From Novosphingobium sp. FSW06-99 (lineage in GTDB: Bacteria > Pseudomonadota > Alphaproteobacteria > Sphingomonadales > Sphingomonadaceae): a stretch of 64,000 nucleotides of DNA. This document shows positions 19,029 through 28,511 of this stretch, in pieces (the stretch's first letter is position 1; every line of letters starts with the position of its first letter). Location: assembly GCF_001519065.1 (NCBI RefSeq), contig NZ_KQ954261.1:62001-126000 (forward strand). The letters run 5' to 3'. The translations under genes and the position numbers were made by a program. A model generated the notes under the pieces. The model saw only the letters and a program-made list of their open reading frames with translations, did not search any database and had not been told where the DNA came from.

Positions 19029-20394
19029 CCACACTGGCCTGCGCGCGGCGGGTTTCCACGGCCAGCAGGGTGCGTTCGGCGGTCAGTGCGTCGGTCTGTG
19101 CGGTCACCACTTCCAGATAGTCGGCAGCGCCTTCGCGATAGCGCGTGAACGACAACTGGCTGGTGGTTTCGGCGGCCTTGACCGCCTTTTTCTGTTCGTC
19201 GGCCTCGCGCGCCAGATCGCGTGCGGCGGCCAGCGCGTCTTCGACATCGCGGAACGCGCCGATCACCGTGGTGCGATAGTTGGCGGTTACCTCATCGAAT
19301 TGCGCGCGCGCCTGGCGCAGCGCCGCGCGCCGTCGTCCACCGTCAAACAGCGGCAGATCGAGCCCCACCGGCCCAAGCGCCCAATATGTATTGGGCGCCG
19401 ACAACAGCGCCGGACCGGTCGACTGAAAGCCGCCTGCCAGCCCCAGTGTCACGGTCGGGAACAGCGCGGCATGCGCGACACCGATGCGCGAATTGGCCTC
19501 GGCCACGCGGCGTTCGGCGGCGGCGATGTCGGGGCGGCGTTGCAGCAGGGTCGACGGCGTGCCGACCGGCACGCCGGGCGCGGCAACCACATGGTTGACC
19601 GGCGCGACATGAAATCCGCTGGCGGGCACGCCGACCAAGGCGGCCAGTTCGTGTTCGGTGGTGGTGCGCTGGTTGGCCACATCGACCGCCAGTGCGCGGG
19701 CATTGCCGAGCACGGTCATCGCGCGGTTTTCATCGAGGCCCGAAGCCACGCCGCCGTCGTGCCGCCGCCGCGTCAGATCGAACGCGCGGGTATAGGCATC
19801 GACCGTGCGGGTCAGCAGGTCGCTTTCGGCATCGAGCCCGCGCAACCGCGCATAGGCATCCGCCACTGCCGCCTGCAGGCTGAGCCGCACCGAGGCGAGA
19901 TCGGCCTCGGTCGCGCGCGCTTCCGACCGCGAGGCGGCAACGGCGTTGCGCACATGGCCCCACAAGTCGACTTCGTAGGACAACTGCGGCCCCACCGTAT
20001 AGACATTGTAGGTCGCCGCCGAACCGGTGCTGAGCGGGCGGTCGACCGCCTCGCGTTCACGCTCTGCGCTGGCCAGACCGTCGATTTCGGGGACCAGCGC
20101 GGCCTTGCTCTGGCCCAGCACGGCACGGGCTTCGTCGCGGCGGGCGAGCGCTGCGGCCAGGGTCGGGCTGGCGGCCTCGGCGCGGGATTCCAGATCGTCC
20201 AGCACAGGGTCGCCAAACGCCTGCCACCAGGGGCCGCGGGCGGCGCCGTCGGCGGGCGCTGCTTCGCTCCACGACGGGGGAATCGCGTCGAAATGCGGGG
20301 GCGTTGCCACCGCGACCGGGTGCTGGGCCGGGGCGAACGAACACCCGCCCAGCAGCATCAGCGCGGCCGTACCAACCAGCGTTCTATTTTGCAC
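18994..20394 (-). CDS. Outer-membrane efflux lipoprotein (NodT/OprM family)
   Basis: 466-residue outer-membrane factor of a tripartite efflux pump. A lipoprotein signal peptide ends in LLGGC (Cys18), so the mature chain is lipid-anchored. The rest is a duplicated OEP domain with long coiled-coil helices and family motifs SYEVDLWGHVRN and LLQRRPDIAAAERR. Third gene of the RND operon: its start overlaps the end of the adaptor gene by 11 bp. Its 3' end overlaps the convergent TMEM175-like gene by 35 bp. Confidence 0.93.
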   Translation of the reverse strand: MQNRTLVGTAALMLLGGCSFAPAQHPVAVATPPHFDAIPPSWSEAAPADGAARGPWWQAFGDPVLDDLESRAEAASPTLAAALARRDEARAVLGQSKAALVPEIDGLASAEREREAVDRPLSTGSAATYNVYTVGPQLSYEVDLWGHVRNAVAASRSEARATEADLASVRLSLQAAVADAYARLRGLDAESDLLTRTVDAYTRAFDLTRRRHDGGVASGLDENRAMTVLGNARALAVDVANQRTTTEHELAALVGVPASGFHVAPVNHVVAAPGVPVGTPSTLLQRRPDIAAAERRVAEANSRIGVAHAALFPTVTLGLAGGFQSTGPALLSAPNTYWALGPVGLDLPLFDGGRRRAALRQARAQFDEVTANYRTTVIGAFRDVEDALAAARDLAREADEQKKAVKAAETTSQLSFTRYREGAADYLEVVTAQTDALTAERTLLAVETRRAQASVAIVRALGGPVG

Positions 20395-21613
20395 GGGCGC
20401 CTGCCTTTGCGGCTGTCACGGCGGGAAGCACTTGCGTCACGTGGACGTTTTGCCCGTTGTGGATGGCGTCGGGTGGCGAATCGATCACCGCATCCCCCGT
20501 GTTCAACGCGCCCGTCACGCGCACCACATTGCCATCGTCGCGGATGATCTTGACCAGGCGCACCGTGACTTTGCCGTCGGCGCCGACCACCGCAATGCTT
20601 GGCCCGTCGTTGCCATAGAGGATCGCGGTGCCGGGCAGCGTCATCGTGCCGACACTGCCGGCCGCGTGGAAATGGACCTGGGTAAAGGCACCCGGTTTGA
20701 GCTGGCGATCGGTGTTGTCCGATTGCAGTTCGACCAGCACCGAGCCCGATTGCACATCGACCGCGCCAGCCGTGCGGACGAGCGTCGCGCTGAACGTGCG
20801 GCCAGGGTATTCGGGCAAGTCAAGACTGGCGACGATGCCGGGGTGGAGCATGGCCGAATAGGTCTGCGGCACATGCACATAGATGCGCATGCGATGCACA
20901 TCGGCAACCGTGAACAGGGGCTGCGCGTTGAGATTGCCGGTGACCACCAGCGCGCCGATCTGCGCCGCACGTGCGGTAACCACGCCGTCGAATGGCGCCA
21001 GCACGCGTTCAAAGCCCTGCATCGCGCGCAATCGTTTGACATTGGCCAGCGCCGCATTGGCGACCGCCGTCTTGGCAGCCAGATCGCCCTGCTTTTCGTC
21101 GGTTTCCTGCTTTGACACAGCGTCCTGGGTCAGCAACTGGGTCCAGCGGGTGGCCGTGGTCGCCGCCAGGCTGCGGTTGGCCAGCGCGGTCTGATAATCG
21201 GCCTCGGCCTGCGCCAGTGCCTGATCGACTTCGGGCGCGTCGAGCACGGCCAGCGGCTGGCCGGTGTGGACATGATCGCCGATGTCGGCCAGCCACGACC
21301 GCACATAGCCATTGGTGCGCGCGTTGATCGCCGCGCTGTTCCACGCCTGGACCTGGCCGGGCAGCACCAGATCGTCGGTCGGTGCGGCGGGGGCGGGATG
21401 GACCACCGCAACATCGCTGACCGCGGCGGCATGCGCGGTGACCGTTTCGGTGCCGACCGAATGGCTGCGCCAGGCGATCCCGGCGCCGGCTATGATCACC
21501 GCACCCACCGCGATCACCACGCCCAGCCGTTTCAGGCGGGCGGCATCGGGCAGGTCCTGGTGCAGATCGACCAGCGTCGAATCGCGGGGTTCGTGCAAAT
21601 GTGAATCAGGCAT
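20384..21613 (-). CDS. RND efflux periplasmic adaptor subunit (membrane fusion protein)
   Basis: 409-residue HlyD-family adaptor. It has an N-terminal inner-membrane anchor at about 28-50, then a biotinyl-lipoyl half-motif (GQVQAWNSAAINARTNGYV), an alpha-helical hairpin at about 120-190, the second lipoyl half with FDGVVTARAAQIGALV, and beta-barrel and membrane-proximal domains. It bridges the permease to the outer-membrane factor in the periplasm. Its start overlaps the permease stop by 8 bp, and its end overlaps the outer-membrane factor start by 11 bp, so the three are translationally coupled. Confidence 0.94.
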   Translation of the reverse strand: MPDSHLHEPRDSTLVDLHQDLPDAARLKRLGVVIAVGAVIIAGAGIAWRSHSVGTETVTAHAAAVSDVAVVHPAPAAPTDDLVLPGQVQAWNSAAINARTNGYVRSWLADIGDHVHTGQPLAVLDAPEVDQALAQAEADYQTALANRSLAATTATRWTQLLTQDAVSKQETDEKQGDLAAKTAVANAALANVKRLRAMQGFERVLAPFDGVVTARAAQIGALVVTGNLNAQPLFTVADVHRMRIYVHVPQTYSAMLHPGIVASLDLPEYPGRTFSATLVRTAGAVDVQSGSVLVELQSDNTDRQLKPGAFTQVHFHAAGSVGTMTLPGTAILYGNDGPSIAVVGADGKVTVRLVKIIRDDGNVVRVTGALNTGDAVIDSPPDAIHNGQNVHVTQVLPAVTAAKAGARAK

Positions 21614-24600
21614 GGGTCAATACCGGTTCGAAAGAGGGTTCGACCGCTGTGCGGCGGCGATGGACGATGCTGAACACGACCGGCACGAAAATCAGCGTGG
21701 CGGTCGTCGCAAACAACAGGCCGCCGATCACCGCGCGGCCCAGCGGGGCATTTTGTTCGCCGCCTTCGCCAAGCCCCAGTGCCATCGGCACCATACCGAT
21801 GATCATGGCGAGCGCGGTCATCAACACCGGGCGGAACCGCACCATGCCCGCCTCGATCGCGGCCAGCGTGGCATCGCCGGTCAGATCGAGCCGTTCGCGG
21901 GCAAAGCTGATCACCAGGATCGAGTTGGCGGTGGCGATGCCCATGCACATGATCGCGCCGGTCAGCGCGGGCACCGACAGCGTGGTGCCCGATACGAACA
22001 ACATCCACACAATGCCCGCCAAGGCGGCAGGCAGCGCCGAAATGATCACCAGCGGATCGAGCCAGCTCTGGAAATTGACCACGATCAGCAGATAGATCAG
22101 CACGATTGCGGCCAGAATGCCCAGGCCCAGGCCCATGAAGGCAATGTTCATGGTGGCGACCTGGCCACGGATGGTGACGGTCACGCCCTTTGGCTGTTCC
22201 TTGGCAAGACCGGCCAGCACGCGGTTGATATCGCTGGCCACCCCGCCCAGATCGCGGCCCTGGGTGGTGGCATAGATGTCGAACACCGGCTGGATGTTGT
22301 AGTGCGACACCACCGCCGGAATGTCCGACCGGTCGAGCCGGGCAACCCCGCCCAGCAATTGCCCGGCGCTGCCCACACTGCCCGAAACCGGCATGTTTTC
22401 CAAGGTGTTGATCGATGACACCAAGTATTCGGGGGCTTGTGCAACAACCGCATATTGCACGCCGTTGTCGGGGTTGACGAAGAACACCGGCGCCACCTGG
22501 CTGGTCCCGGCCAGCGCATTGGCCAGGCTGTTGGTGACATCGCGTTCGGTCAGACCATATTGTCCGATCAGCGACCGGTTGACCTCGACATTCAGATTGG
22601 GCGACGCCGCCGGCTGTTGAATGCGCGTATCGGCAATCCCCGGAATGGGCGCCAGCGCCGCGCGCAGCCGATCGGCAAAGGCACGTGCCGCCTTGGGATC
22701 GCGGGCGGTTACCTGCACGTCGATCGGGGCCGGGCTGCCGAAATTGAGGATCTGGCTGGTGATATCGGCCGGCAGGAACGCGAACGTGGCGCCGGGGAAA
22801 CGTTGCGGCAATTCGCGGCGCAGCGTGGTGATCGCCTGTTCGGTCGGCGCGTGGCCTTCCTTCAGGGTGATCATGATGTCGCCATCCTGGGGCCCGATCG
22901 TGCCACTGTTGGAATACGTGGTGTTGATCGCACTTACCGGCAGGCCGATGTTGTCGGTGATCGTGGCAATCTCGCCAGCGGGCAGAACCTGGCGGATCGA
23001 TTGCGCGATGCGGTCGAACCGTGCGGCGGTGTCTTCGATGCGCGACCCCATCGGCACGCGCACGTGCATCAGGATCTGGCCGGAATCGACCGCCGGGAAG
23101 AAATTGCTGCCCAGAAACGGCACGAGCACGAACGAGGCGAGCACCGCGACCATAAAGCCGATCACAAACCGCCGCCGCGCCAGCAGCGCCAGCCGAAGCA
23201 ATCCGATATAGCCGTTGCGGAAGCGTTCGAAATTTACCTCGAATCCGCGTTGAAAGCGCACGAACAGCCCGCCGATGCCGCGTGGCGGCGCATCGTGCGC
23301 GCCATGTGGCTGGTGCGGTTTCAGCAGATACATCGCCATCGTCGGCACCAGTGTGCGCGACAGGATAAAGCTGAACACCATCGAAAAGATCACCGACAGC
23401 GCCATCGGCACGAACAGGTATCCGGCAACGCCCGGCAGAAAGAACATCGGCACGAACACGATGCAGATGCACAGCATGGATACGAAGGCAGGCACGATGA
23501 TCTGCGCCGCGCCGTCGGTGATCGCCGGGATCACCCCCTTGCCCTGTTCCAGGTGCCAGTTGATGTTTTCGATCGTCACCGTGCCTTCATCGACCAGCAG
23601 GCCGACCGCCAGCGCCAGTCCGCCCAGCGTCATCACGTTGAGCGTCTGGCCAAAGGCATAGAGCGTGGCGATCGCCGCCAGCACCGCCAGCGGGATCGAG
23701 GTGACGATGATCAGCGTCGACCGTACCGAGCCCAGGAACAGCAGGATCATCAGGCTGGTCAGTCCGGCCGCAATCAGCCCTTCGCGGATCACCCCGGTGA
23801 CGGCCGCGCGCACAAAGATCGACTGGTCACCGACAAGCTGCACTTTCAGCGCATCAGGCAGGCCGACCATGATCTGCGGCAGCTTGGCCTTGACCCCGGC
23901 GATGATCGACAGGGTAGAGGTGGCGCCGTTCTTGAGCACCGTCAGCAGCACCGAACGGCGCCCGTTGACGTGCACCACGTTGGTCTGCGGCGGGAAACCG
24001 TCGCGCACGTGCGCCACATCGCGCATATAGATGGTCGCACCGTTCACCACCTTGACCGGCAGATCATTGAGCGCGGCGACCGAGGCGGGGGCGTTGTTGA
24101 GCGATACGCTGTACTGCGTCGGCCCGATCTTGACCGATCCGGCCGGGTTGATCTGGCTCTGCGCGGCGATCGCGTCGGTCACGTCCTGGGCCGACAGGCC
24201 CTTGGACTGCATCGCTGCCGGATCGATATCGACCTGAATCTGGCGCTGCTTGCCGCCCGATGGCCAGGGCATGGCCAGCCCCGGAATGGTGACAAGCTGC
24301 GGCCGCATCTGGCTGGTGCCGATATCGAACAGTTGCTGTTCGGTCAGGCCCGATCCGCTCAGCGCCATTTGCACGATCGGCACGGTCGACGCGCTGTAGT
24401 TGAGGATCAGCGGCGGGGTGGTTCCCGGCGGAAACTGTTTGAGCGCCGATTGCGAAATCGCGGTTACCTGGGCGTTGGCCACCGCAATGTTGGTGCCCGG
24501 CTGGAAATAGATCTTGACGATCCCGACCCCGACCATCGACTGGCTTTCGATGTGTTCGATGTCGTTGACCGTGGTGGTCAGCGTCCGTTCGTAGGGTGTG

Positions 24601-24794
24601 ATCAGCCGATCCGACATGTCCTTGGGATTGAGCCCCGCATATTGCCAGGCCACCGCGATCACCGGGATGCGGATGTCGGGAAAGATGTCGACCGGCGCGC
24701 GCACCGCCGCCAGCACACCGAAAATCGCGATCAGGATCGCCATGACGATGAACGTCAGTGGACGGTGCAGCGCGATTTTGACGATATCCAACAT
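21606..24794 (-). CDS. RND efflux transporter permease
   Basis: 1062-residue proton-driven inner-membrane pump of the RND superfamily (AcrB/MdtB-like fold). It has the N-terminal membrane helix after MLDIVKIALHRPLTF, then VDIFPDIRIPVI, two large periplasmic loops, and the central membrane domain with LALAVGLLVDEGTVTIENI, where an acidic pair takes the proton-relay position. Start ATG 24794 is chosen because the family begins here and GGAG lies 8 nt upstream; the frame is open to 24848. The permease comes first in the operon, whereas most RND operons start with the adaptor. Substrate unknown; divergent from a LysR regulator. Confidence 0.94.
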   Translation of the reverse strand: MLDIVKIALHRPLTFIVMAILIAIFGVLAAVRAPVDIFPDIRIPVIAVAWQYAGLNPKDMSDRLITPYERTLTTTVNDIEHIESQSMVGVGIVKIYFQPGTNIAVANAQVTAISQSALKQFPPGTTPPLILNYSASTVPIVQMALSGSGLTEQQLFDIGTSQMRPQLVTIPGLAMPWPSGGKQRQIQVDIDPAAMQSKGLSAQDVTDAIAAQSQINPAGSVKIGPTQYSVSLNNAPASVAALNDLPVKVVNGATIYMRDVAHVRDGFPPQTNVVHVNGRRSVLLTVLKNGATSTLSIIAGVKAKLPQIMVGLPDALKVQLVGDQSIFVRAAVTGVIREGLIAAGLTSLMILLFLGSVRSTLIIVTSIPLAVLAAIATLYAFGQTLNVMTLGGLALAVGLLVDEGTVTIENINWHLEQGKGVIPAITDGAAQIIVPAFVSMLCICIVFVPMFFLPGVAGYLFVPMALSVIFSMVFSFILSRTLVPTMAMYLLKPHQPHGAHDAPPRGIGGLFVRFQRGFEVNFERFRNGYIGLLRLALLARRRFVIGFMVAVLASFVLVPFLGSNFFPAVDSGQILMHVRVPMGSRIEDTAARFDRIAQSIRQVLPAGEIATITDNIGLPVSAINTTYSNSGTIGPQDGDIMITLKEGHAPTEQAITTLRRELPQRFPGATFAFLPADITSQILNFGSPAPIDVQVTARDPKAARAFADRLRAALAPIPGIADTRIQQPAASPNLNVEVNRSLIGQYGLTERDVTNSLANALAGTSQVAPVFFVNPDNGVQYAVVAQAPEYLVSSINTLENMPVSGSVGSAGQLLGGVARLDRSDIPAVVSHYNIQPVFDIYATTQGRDLGGVASDINRVLAGLAKEQPKGVTVTIRGQVATMNIAFMGLGLGILAAIVLIYLLIVVNFQSWLDPLVIISALPAALAGIVWMLFVSGTTLSVPALTGAIMCMGIATANSILVISFARERLDLTGDATLAAIEAGMVRFRPVLMTALAMIIGMVPMALGLGEGGEQNAPLGRAVIGGLLFATTATLIFVPVVFSIVHRRRTAVEPSFEPVLTHA

Positions 24795-25034
24795 GCGTCG
24801 TGCTCCACGCCCTGGCAAAGGGCGGTTATCGGGTATCGCCCCTATCAACGCACTTTGCCGTCGGCAAAGCGCTTTTAAGGGCGAAACAGCGTGAGACCAA
24901 TTGCCGGTTGAGCCAGTGCCCCTGAGTGTCGCAGCCTGATCCGGTTAAGCCGTCATATCGGTGGCGGCCCAGGCACGTCACCGATCTTCACGGCCCCTAG
25001 CACGCACAGATCGCTTCGGAAAAGGTCTGCAAAG

Positions 25035-25071
25035 GTAACAAATTGTTACAACGGAAGGCAATTTTTATAAT
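25035..25071 (+). promoter_or_regulatory. Promoter with overlapping LysR-type T-N11-A operator
   Basis: A perfect inverted repeat GTAACA-AAT-TGTTAC (25035-25049) contains the LysR-type T-N11-A box (T25036, A25048). It overlaps a -35 element TTGTTA (25043-25048), which is 17 nt from a consensus -10 TATAAT (25066-25071). Transcription would start near 25078 towards the LysR gene. The rest of the 432-nt divergent region (24795-25226) must also hold the efflux operon promoter, for which I see no clear elements. Confidence 0.7.
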
Positions 25072-25226
25072 GCCTGGTGTCGCACAGGGTGCTGGACCGG
25101 GCCTGGACTGGTTCATGGGGGCAATGGGCCGGTTGGCCGGGGGGATCGTTTCCGGCGCGCAGTAGACCGCGTGAAGTTTGCTGGAAAGCGGGTGATCCGG
25201 ATGCTAAATTTGCGCTGGACGGAAAG

Positions 25227-26126
25227 ATGGAGGCTGTCCTGGACTCGATTGGCGATATCGAGCTGTTTCTGGCGATTGCCGAAGCGGGCGGGATATCTGC
25301 CGCGGCGCGGGCGCTGGGTTCCTCGCCGCCCGCGGTCAGTCGCAGGCTGGCGGCGCTCGAGGCGCGGCTGGGGGTGCGGCTGGCCGAACGCAGCGCGCGG
25401 CGGTTTCGCCTGACCGACGAAGGCGCGCTCTATGTCGATCGCTGTCGTGCCATCCTGGGCAATGTGCGCGATGCCGAATCCGAGGTTTCGGCACGCGGCG
25501 CTTCGGCGCGAGGCCTGTTGCGGGTGGGGGCGCCGATGGAACTCGGCCGTCGCCGTATCGCACCGCTGCTGGCCGAATTTGCGCAGTGCCATCCGGGGCT
25601 GGAAACGCATCTGGTGCTGTCGGACGCGGGGTTGGAGCTGGGTCAGGACGGGCTCGACGTGGCGCTGCGGGTGCATCGACCCGAAGATCCGGCGGCGATC
25701 GCACGCAAGATCGCCTCCACCCGACGGCTGGTCTGCGCCAGCCCCGACTATCTGGCGCGGCGTGGCACCCCGGCGACCCCGGCCGATCTGGCGCACCACG
25801 ATTGCCTGCGGCTGGCGCGACGCCATCGCCTGCACGATCACTGGCGGTTTCGCGGCGAAGAGGGCCAGATCACCGTGAAAGTGGGCGGACAACTGGCCAG
25901 CGGCAGCGGCGATGTCCTGCATGGCTGGGCACTGGCGGGGCGCGGGCTGTCGCTTGAGGCGCTGTGGGATGTCGAGGACGATCTGCAATCGGGCCGCCTG
26001 GTTGAATGCCTGCAGGATTACTGGTGCGACAGCATCGATTTGTTCGCGGTGTTCCTGCCGGGCCAACCGATCCCGCCGCGTATCCGCCTGTTTGTCGATT
26101 TCATGGCAGCGGCGCGGTTGCGCTGA
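25227..26126 (+). CDS. LysR-family transcriptional regulator
   Basis: 299-residue regulator. The N-terminal winged HTH (about 1-65) reads DIELFLAIAEAGGISAAARA, then PAVSRRLAALEARLGVRLAER. The rest is a periplasmic-binding-like effector domain. Start ATG 25227 is preferred over the longer open frame from GTG 25077, because that GTG coincides with the predicted transcription start of the promoter at 25035-25071 and the extra residues match nothing in the family. It is divergent from the RND efflux operon, so it probably regulates the pump and itself. It ends 3 nt from the convergent cardiolipin synthase stop. Confidence 0.9.
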   Translation: MEAVLDSIGDIELFLAIAEAGGISAAARALGSSPPAVSRRLAALEARLGVRLAERSARRFRLTDEGALYVDRCRAILGNVRDAESEVSARGASARGLLRVGAPMELGRRRIAPLLAEFAQCHPGLETHLVLSDAGLELGQDGLDVALRVHRPEDPAAIARKIASTRRLVCASPDYLARRGTPATPADLAHHDCLRLARRHRLHDHWRFRGEEGQITVKVGGQLASGSGDVLHGWALAGRGLSLEALWDVEDDLQSGRLVECLQDYWCDSIDLFAVFLPGQPIPPRIRLFVDFMAAARLR

Positions 26127-26129
26127 ATG

Positions 26130-27581
26130 CTACAACAACGGCCCGGCGAGGCGCAGCAGGTTTTCAAGAAAGCGCTGACTGGCCGGGCGCGCGGCCCAGA
26201 CTTGCGGCACAAGCGCGGTGCTGCGCGCGGCATAGCCGTCGATCAACGCGCCCAGATCCGCGTTGATCTGCGGTTCATAGAGGATCAGGCTGAGTTCGAG
26301 GTTCAGGTAGAAGCTGCGCATGTCCATGTTGACCGTGCCGAACAGCGCCACGCCATCGTCGATCAGCACCGCCTTGGCATGGAGCAGCCCGCCGCCAAAG
26401 CGCAGGATGGCAACGCCCGCGGTCAGCAGGTCTTCATAGGCGGCCTGGCTGGCAAACTGCCCCAGCCGGGTGTCGATCCGCGCGGGCACGATGATTTCGA
26501 CCGTAACCCCGCGCTTGGCCGCCGATGTCAGCGCCAGCAGCACGGCCTGATCGGGGATGAAATAGGGGGTGACGATGCGCACCCGCCGCCGCGCGTTGAA
26601 AATGGCCGCAACGATGAATTCGTAGATCGTCGAATTGGGCATTTCGGGCCCCGAGGGCAGCACTTGCATCAGCGCGTGCGTGCTGGGCAGGGGCGCCTGT
26701 CGCGGGTCAATCCGCAGGGCGACCCGATCCAGTTGCGCACCGGGTTCTTCCAGCAGAAAGTCGGCGTTGACCACCGCGGCCAGCGCATCGACGGTCTGGC
26801 CCTCGATCCGCATCATCAGATCGATCCATTCGCCGACATGGCTGTCGGGTTTGAACAGGCGCGGATCGATCAGGTTGAAACTGCCGGTATAGGCGACCGT
26901 GCGGTCGCAGATCAGCAGCTTGCGATGGTTGCGCAGATCCGACCGTTTTGACAGCGACTTGATCAGTCCCACCGGCAGCGACCGGATCAGCCGCACGCCG
27001 CCGGTGCGCAGGCGTTCGGGCCAGTCGGAGCGGAACAGCGCCTTGCTGCCGAAATCGTCGGCCAGAATGCGACAATCAACCCCGCGCGCCGCCGCGCGCA
27101 GCACCGCCTGCAACACCTCGGCCACGCGCCCGGCGGGATCGATGATATAGAATTCCAGGCAGCAATCGCATTGCGCGCGATCGATGTCGCGGCACATGCT
27201 GTCGATGATCGTACCCGCGTCTGACAAGATGGTATAGCTGTTGCGCGCCAGCACGGGAAACCCGCTGTCGCGCATGATCGATCCGGCCAATGCGTCAAAG
27301 GGGCCGGGAATTCCGGCAAGATCGGCGCCGTCTTCGCGTGTCAGCGCATAGGCTTCCTGATAGAAATGGCGGATGCGCTGGCCCAGTTTCAGCCGACGCT
27401 GGCCCAATGTGGGATCGCCGAACATGATATAGAGCACGGGCCCGGCAAACGGCATCGCGATCAGCAGGACGATCCAGGCCAGCGCGGTGTTGACCTGTAG
27501 CCTGCGATAGAGAATGCGCAGCGACAGCCCCGTCGCCAGCGCGATATGCAGGATGAACGGGGCGGATATCGGTGTGTTCAA
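26130..27581 (-). CDS. cls: Cardiolipin synthase (phospholipase D family)
   Basis: 483-residue membrane enzyme that joins two phosphatidylglycerol molecules into cardiolipin. It has two N-terminal hydrophobic segments (about 8-55) with FAGPVLYIMFGD, then two HKD motifs: HRKLLICD and HAKAVLID, each followed by a glycine-serine/asparagine turn (TGSFNLID and FGTVNMDMRS). Length matches bacterial ClsA. No ATG lies at the family start; TTG 27581 is chosen because GGGGAAA sits 8 nt upstream and the frame further out is arginine-rich. Only about 35 bp separate it from the start of the divergent EEP-family gene. Confidence 0.9.
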   Translation of the reverse strand: MNTPISAPFILHIALATGLSLRILYRRLQVNTALAWIVLLIAMPFAGPVLYIMFGDPTLGQRRLKLGQRIRHFYQEAYALTREDGADLAGIPGPFDALAGSIMRDSGFPVLARNSYTILSDAGTIIDSMCRDIDRAQCDCCLEFYIIDPAGRVAEVLQAVLRAAARGVDCRILADDFGSKALFRSDWPERLRTGGVRLIRSLPVGLIKSLSKRSDLRNHRKLLICDRTVAYTGSFNLIDPRLFKPDSHVGEWIDLMMRIEGQTVDALAAVVNADFLLEEPGAQLDRVALRIDPRQAPLPSTHALMQVLPSGPEMPNSTIYEFIVAAIFNARRRVRIVTPYFIPDQAVLLALTSAAKRGVTVEIIVPARIDTRLGQFASQAAYEDLLTAGVAILRFGGGLLHAKAVLIDDGVALFGTVNMDMRSFYLNLELSLILYEPQINADLGALIDGYAARSTALVPQVWAARPASQRFLENLLRLAGPLL

Positions 27582-27616
27582 GGCGTTTCCCCGGCACCAT
27601 CGTGAAAGACCCAACC

Positions 27617-28345
27617 GTGACTGAGCCCGCGCGCACGACATTGCTGACATGGAACATCCAGGCGGGCATCGGCACCGCGCGCTTTCGCGACTATTTGTTG
27701 CAGGCGCATCGCCAGGTGATCCACACGCGCTCCAAGACCACGACCTTGCGCCGCATCGCCAGCGCAATCGCCCCATATGAGGTGGTCTGTCTACAGGAAA
27801 TCGATCTGGGCGGGCGCCGCGCAGGTTTTCGCAACCAGGCCCAGGCGATCGCCACGGGATCGGGGCATGCCCATCTGATCACGCAGGAAAATCGCACGGT
27901 GCCGGGGGTGTCGCGCCACGGCAATGCGATTTTCAGCCATTGGCCGCTGCGGCTGGTCGCCGACATCAAATTGCCCGGCCGGATCGCGGGGCGCGGCTGC
28001 CTGATCGTCGATGTCGATGGGCCAAGGCCCTTGCGCGTGGCCTGCCTGCACCTCAGCCTGGGCGAACCGTCGCAACTGGTGCAACTGGCCGCGATTGCCG
28101 AAGTCCTGCGCGAGGCCCCGGCGTGGGCGGCGATGGGCGATTTCAACAGCGGCGCCGCCAGCGCGCCGATCCGCGCGTTTTGCGCAGCCGCAGGCGGCCT
28201 GCCGGTCCCATCGGCGCCCGCCACTTATCCGGCGTGGCGCCCGCGCCGCGATTTCGACCACATCATCAGCAACGCCCCCCTGTCGGCCTATCGCGCCGAG
28301 TCCTTGCGCCTGTCGGATCACTTGCCGGTTTCGGCGCTGCTTTAG
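27617..28345 (+). CDS. Endonuclease/exonuclease/phosphatase (EEP) family protein
   Basis: About 242-residue metal-dependent phosphoesterase. Motifs in order: LLTWNIQAGIG, the metal-binding Glu in CLQEIDLGGR, SRHGNAIFSHWPL, the catalytic Asp/Asn in MGDFNSG, and the C-terminal SDHLPVSALL. No signal peptide, so cytoplasmic. Substrates of this superfamily include nucleic acids, phospholipids and inositol phosphates; adjacency to cardiolipin synthase hints at lipid phosphodiester chemistry, which is only an inference. GTG 27617 is preferred (GAAAGA upstream), with GTG 27602 as the alternative. The stop codon lies in the first bases of a palindromic repeat. Confidence 0.85.
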   Translation: MTEPARTTLLTWNIQAGIGTARFRDYLLQAHRQVIHTRSKTTTLRRIASAIAPYEVVCLQEIDLGGRRAGFRNQAQAIATGSGHAHLITQENRTVPGVSRHGNAIFSHWPLRLVADIKLPGRIAGRGCLIVDVDGPRPLRVACLHLSLGEPSQLVQLAAIAEVLREAPAWAAMGDFNSGAASAPIRAFCAAAGGLPVPSAPATYPAWRPRRDFDHIISNAPLSAYRAESLRLSDHLPVSALL

Positions 28346-28487
28346 GGTGTGTGGGTATTTCGCCCAGGGCGGGCTGCGAACGGCCGCTTTTTGCGCTTCC
28401 GGTGCTCACGTACTGAAGTACGCTGCGCGCCGGTTCTCAAAATCAGCCATTCTCGCTCCACCCTGAGCCAAATCCCCACACACCCTA
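28343..28487. repeat. 145-bp imperfect palindromic repeat element
   Basis: The ends form an inverted repeat, TAGGGTGTGTGGG at the left and CCCACACACCCTA at the right, with weaker pairing over the next 20 bp. The centre folds into a second hairpin around TCACGTACTGAAGTACG. The element begins on the stop codon of the EEP gene. It resembles short non-autonomous palindromic repeats common between sphingomonad genes; no other copy lies in the window. Confidence 0.75.
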
Positions 28488-28511
28488 GAAGATCGTGCGA
28501 AAACAAAGACT

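Noticed and set aside
22437-24878. 813-codon plus-strand frame opposite the RND permease
   Set aside because: Antisense to a textbook RND permease; rich in Arg, His, Asp and Gln, as expected for a complement frame.
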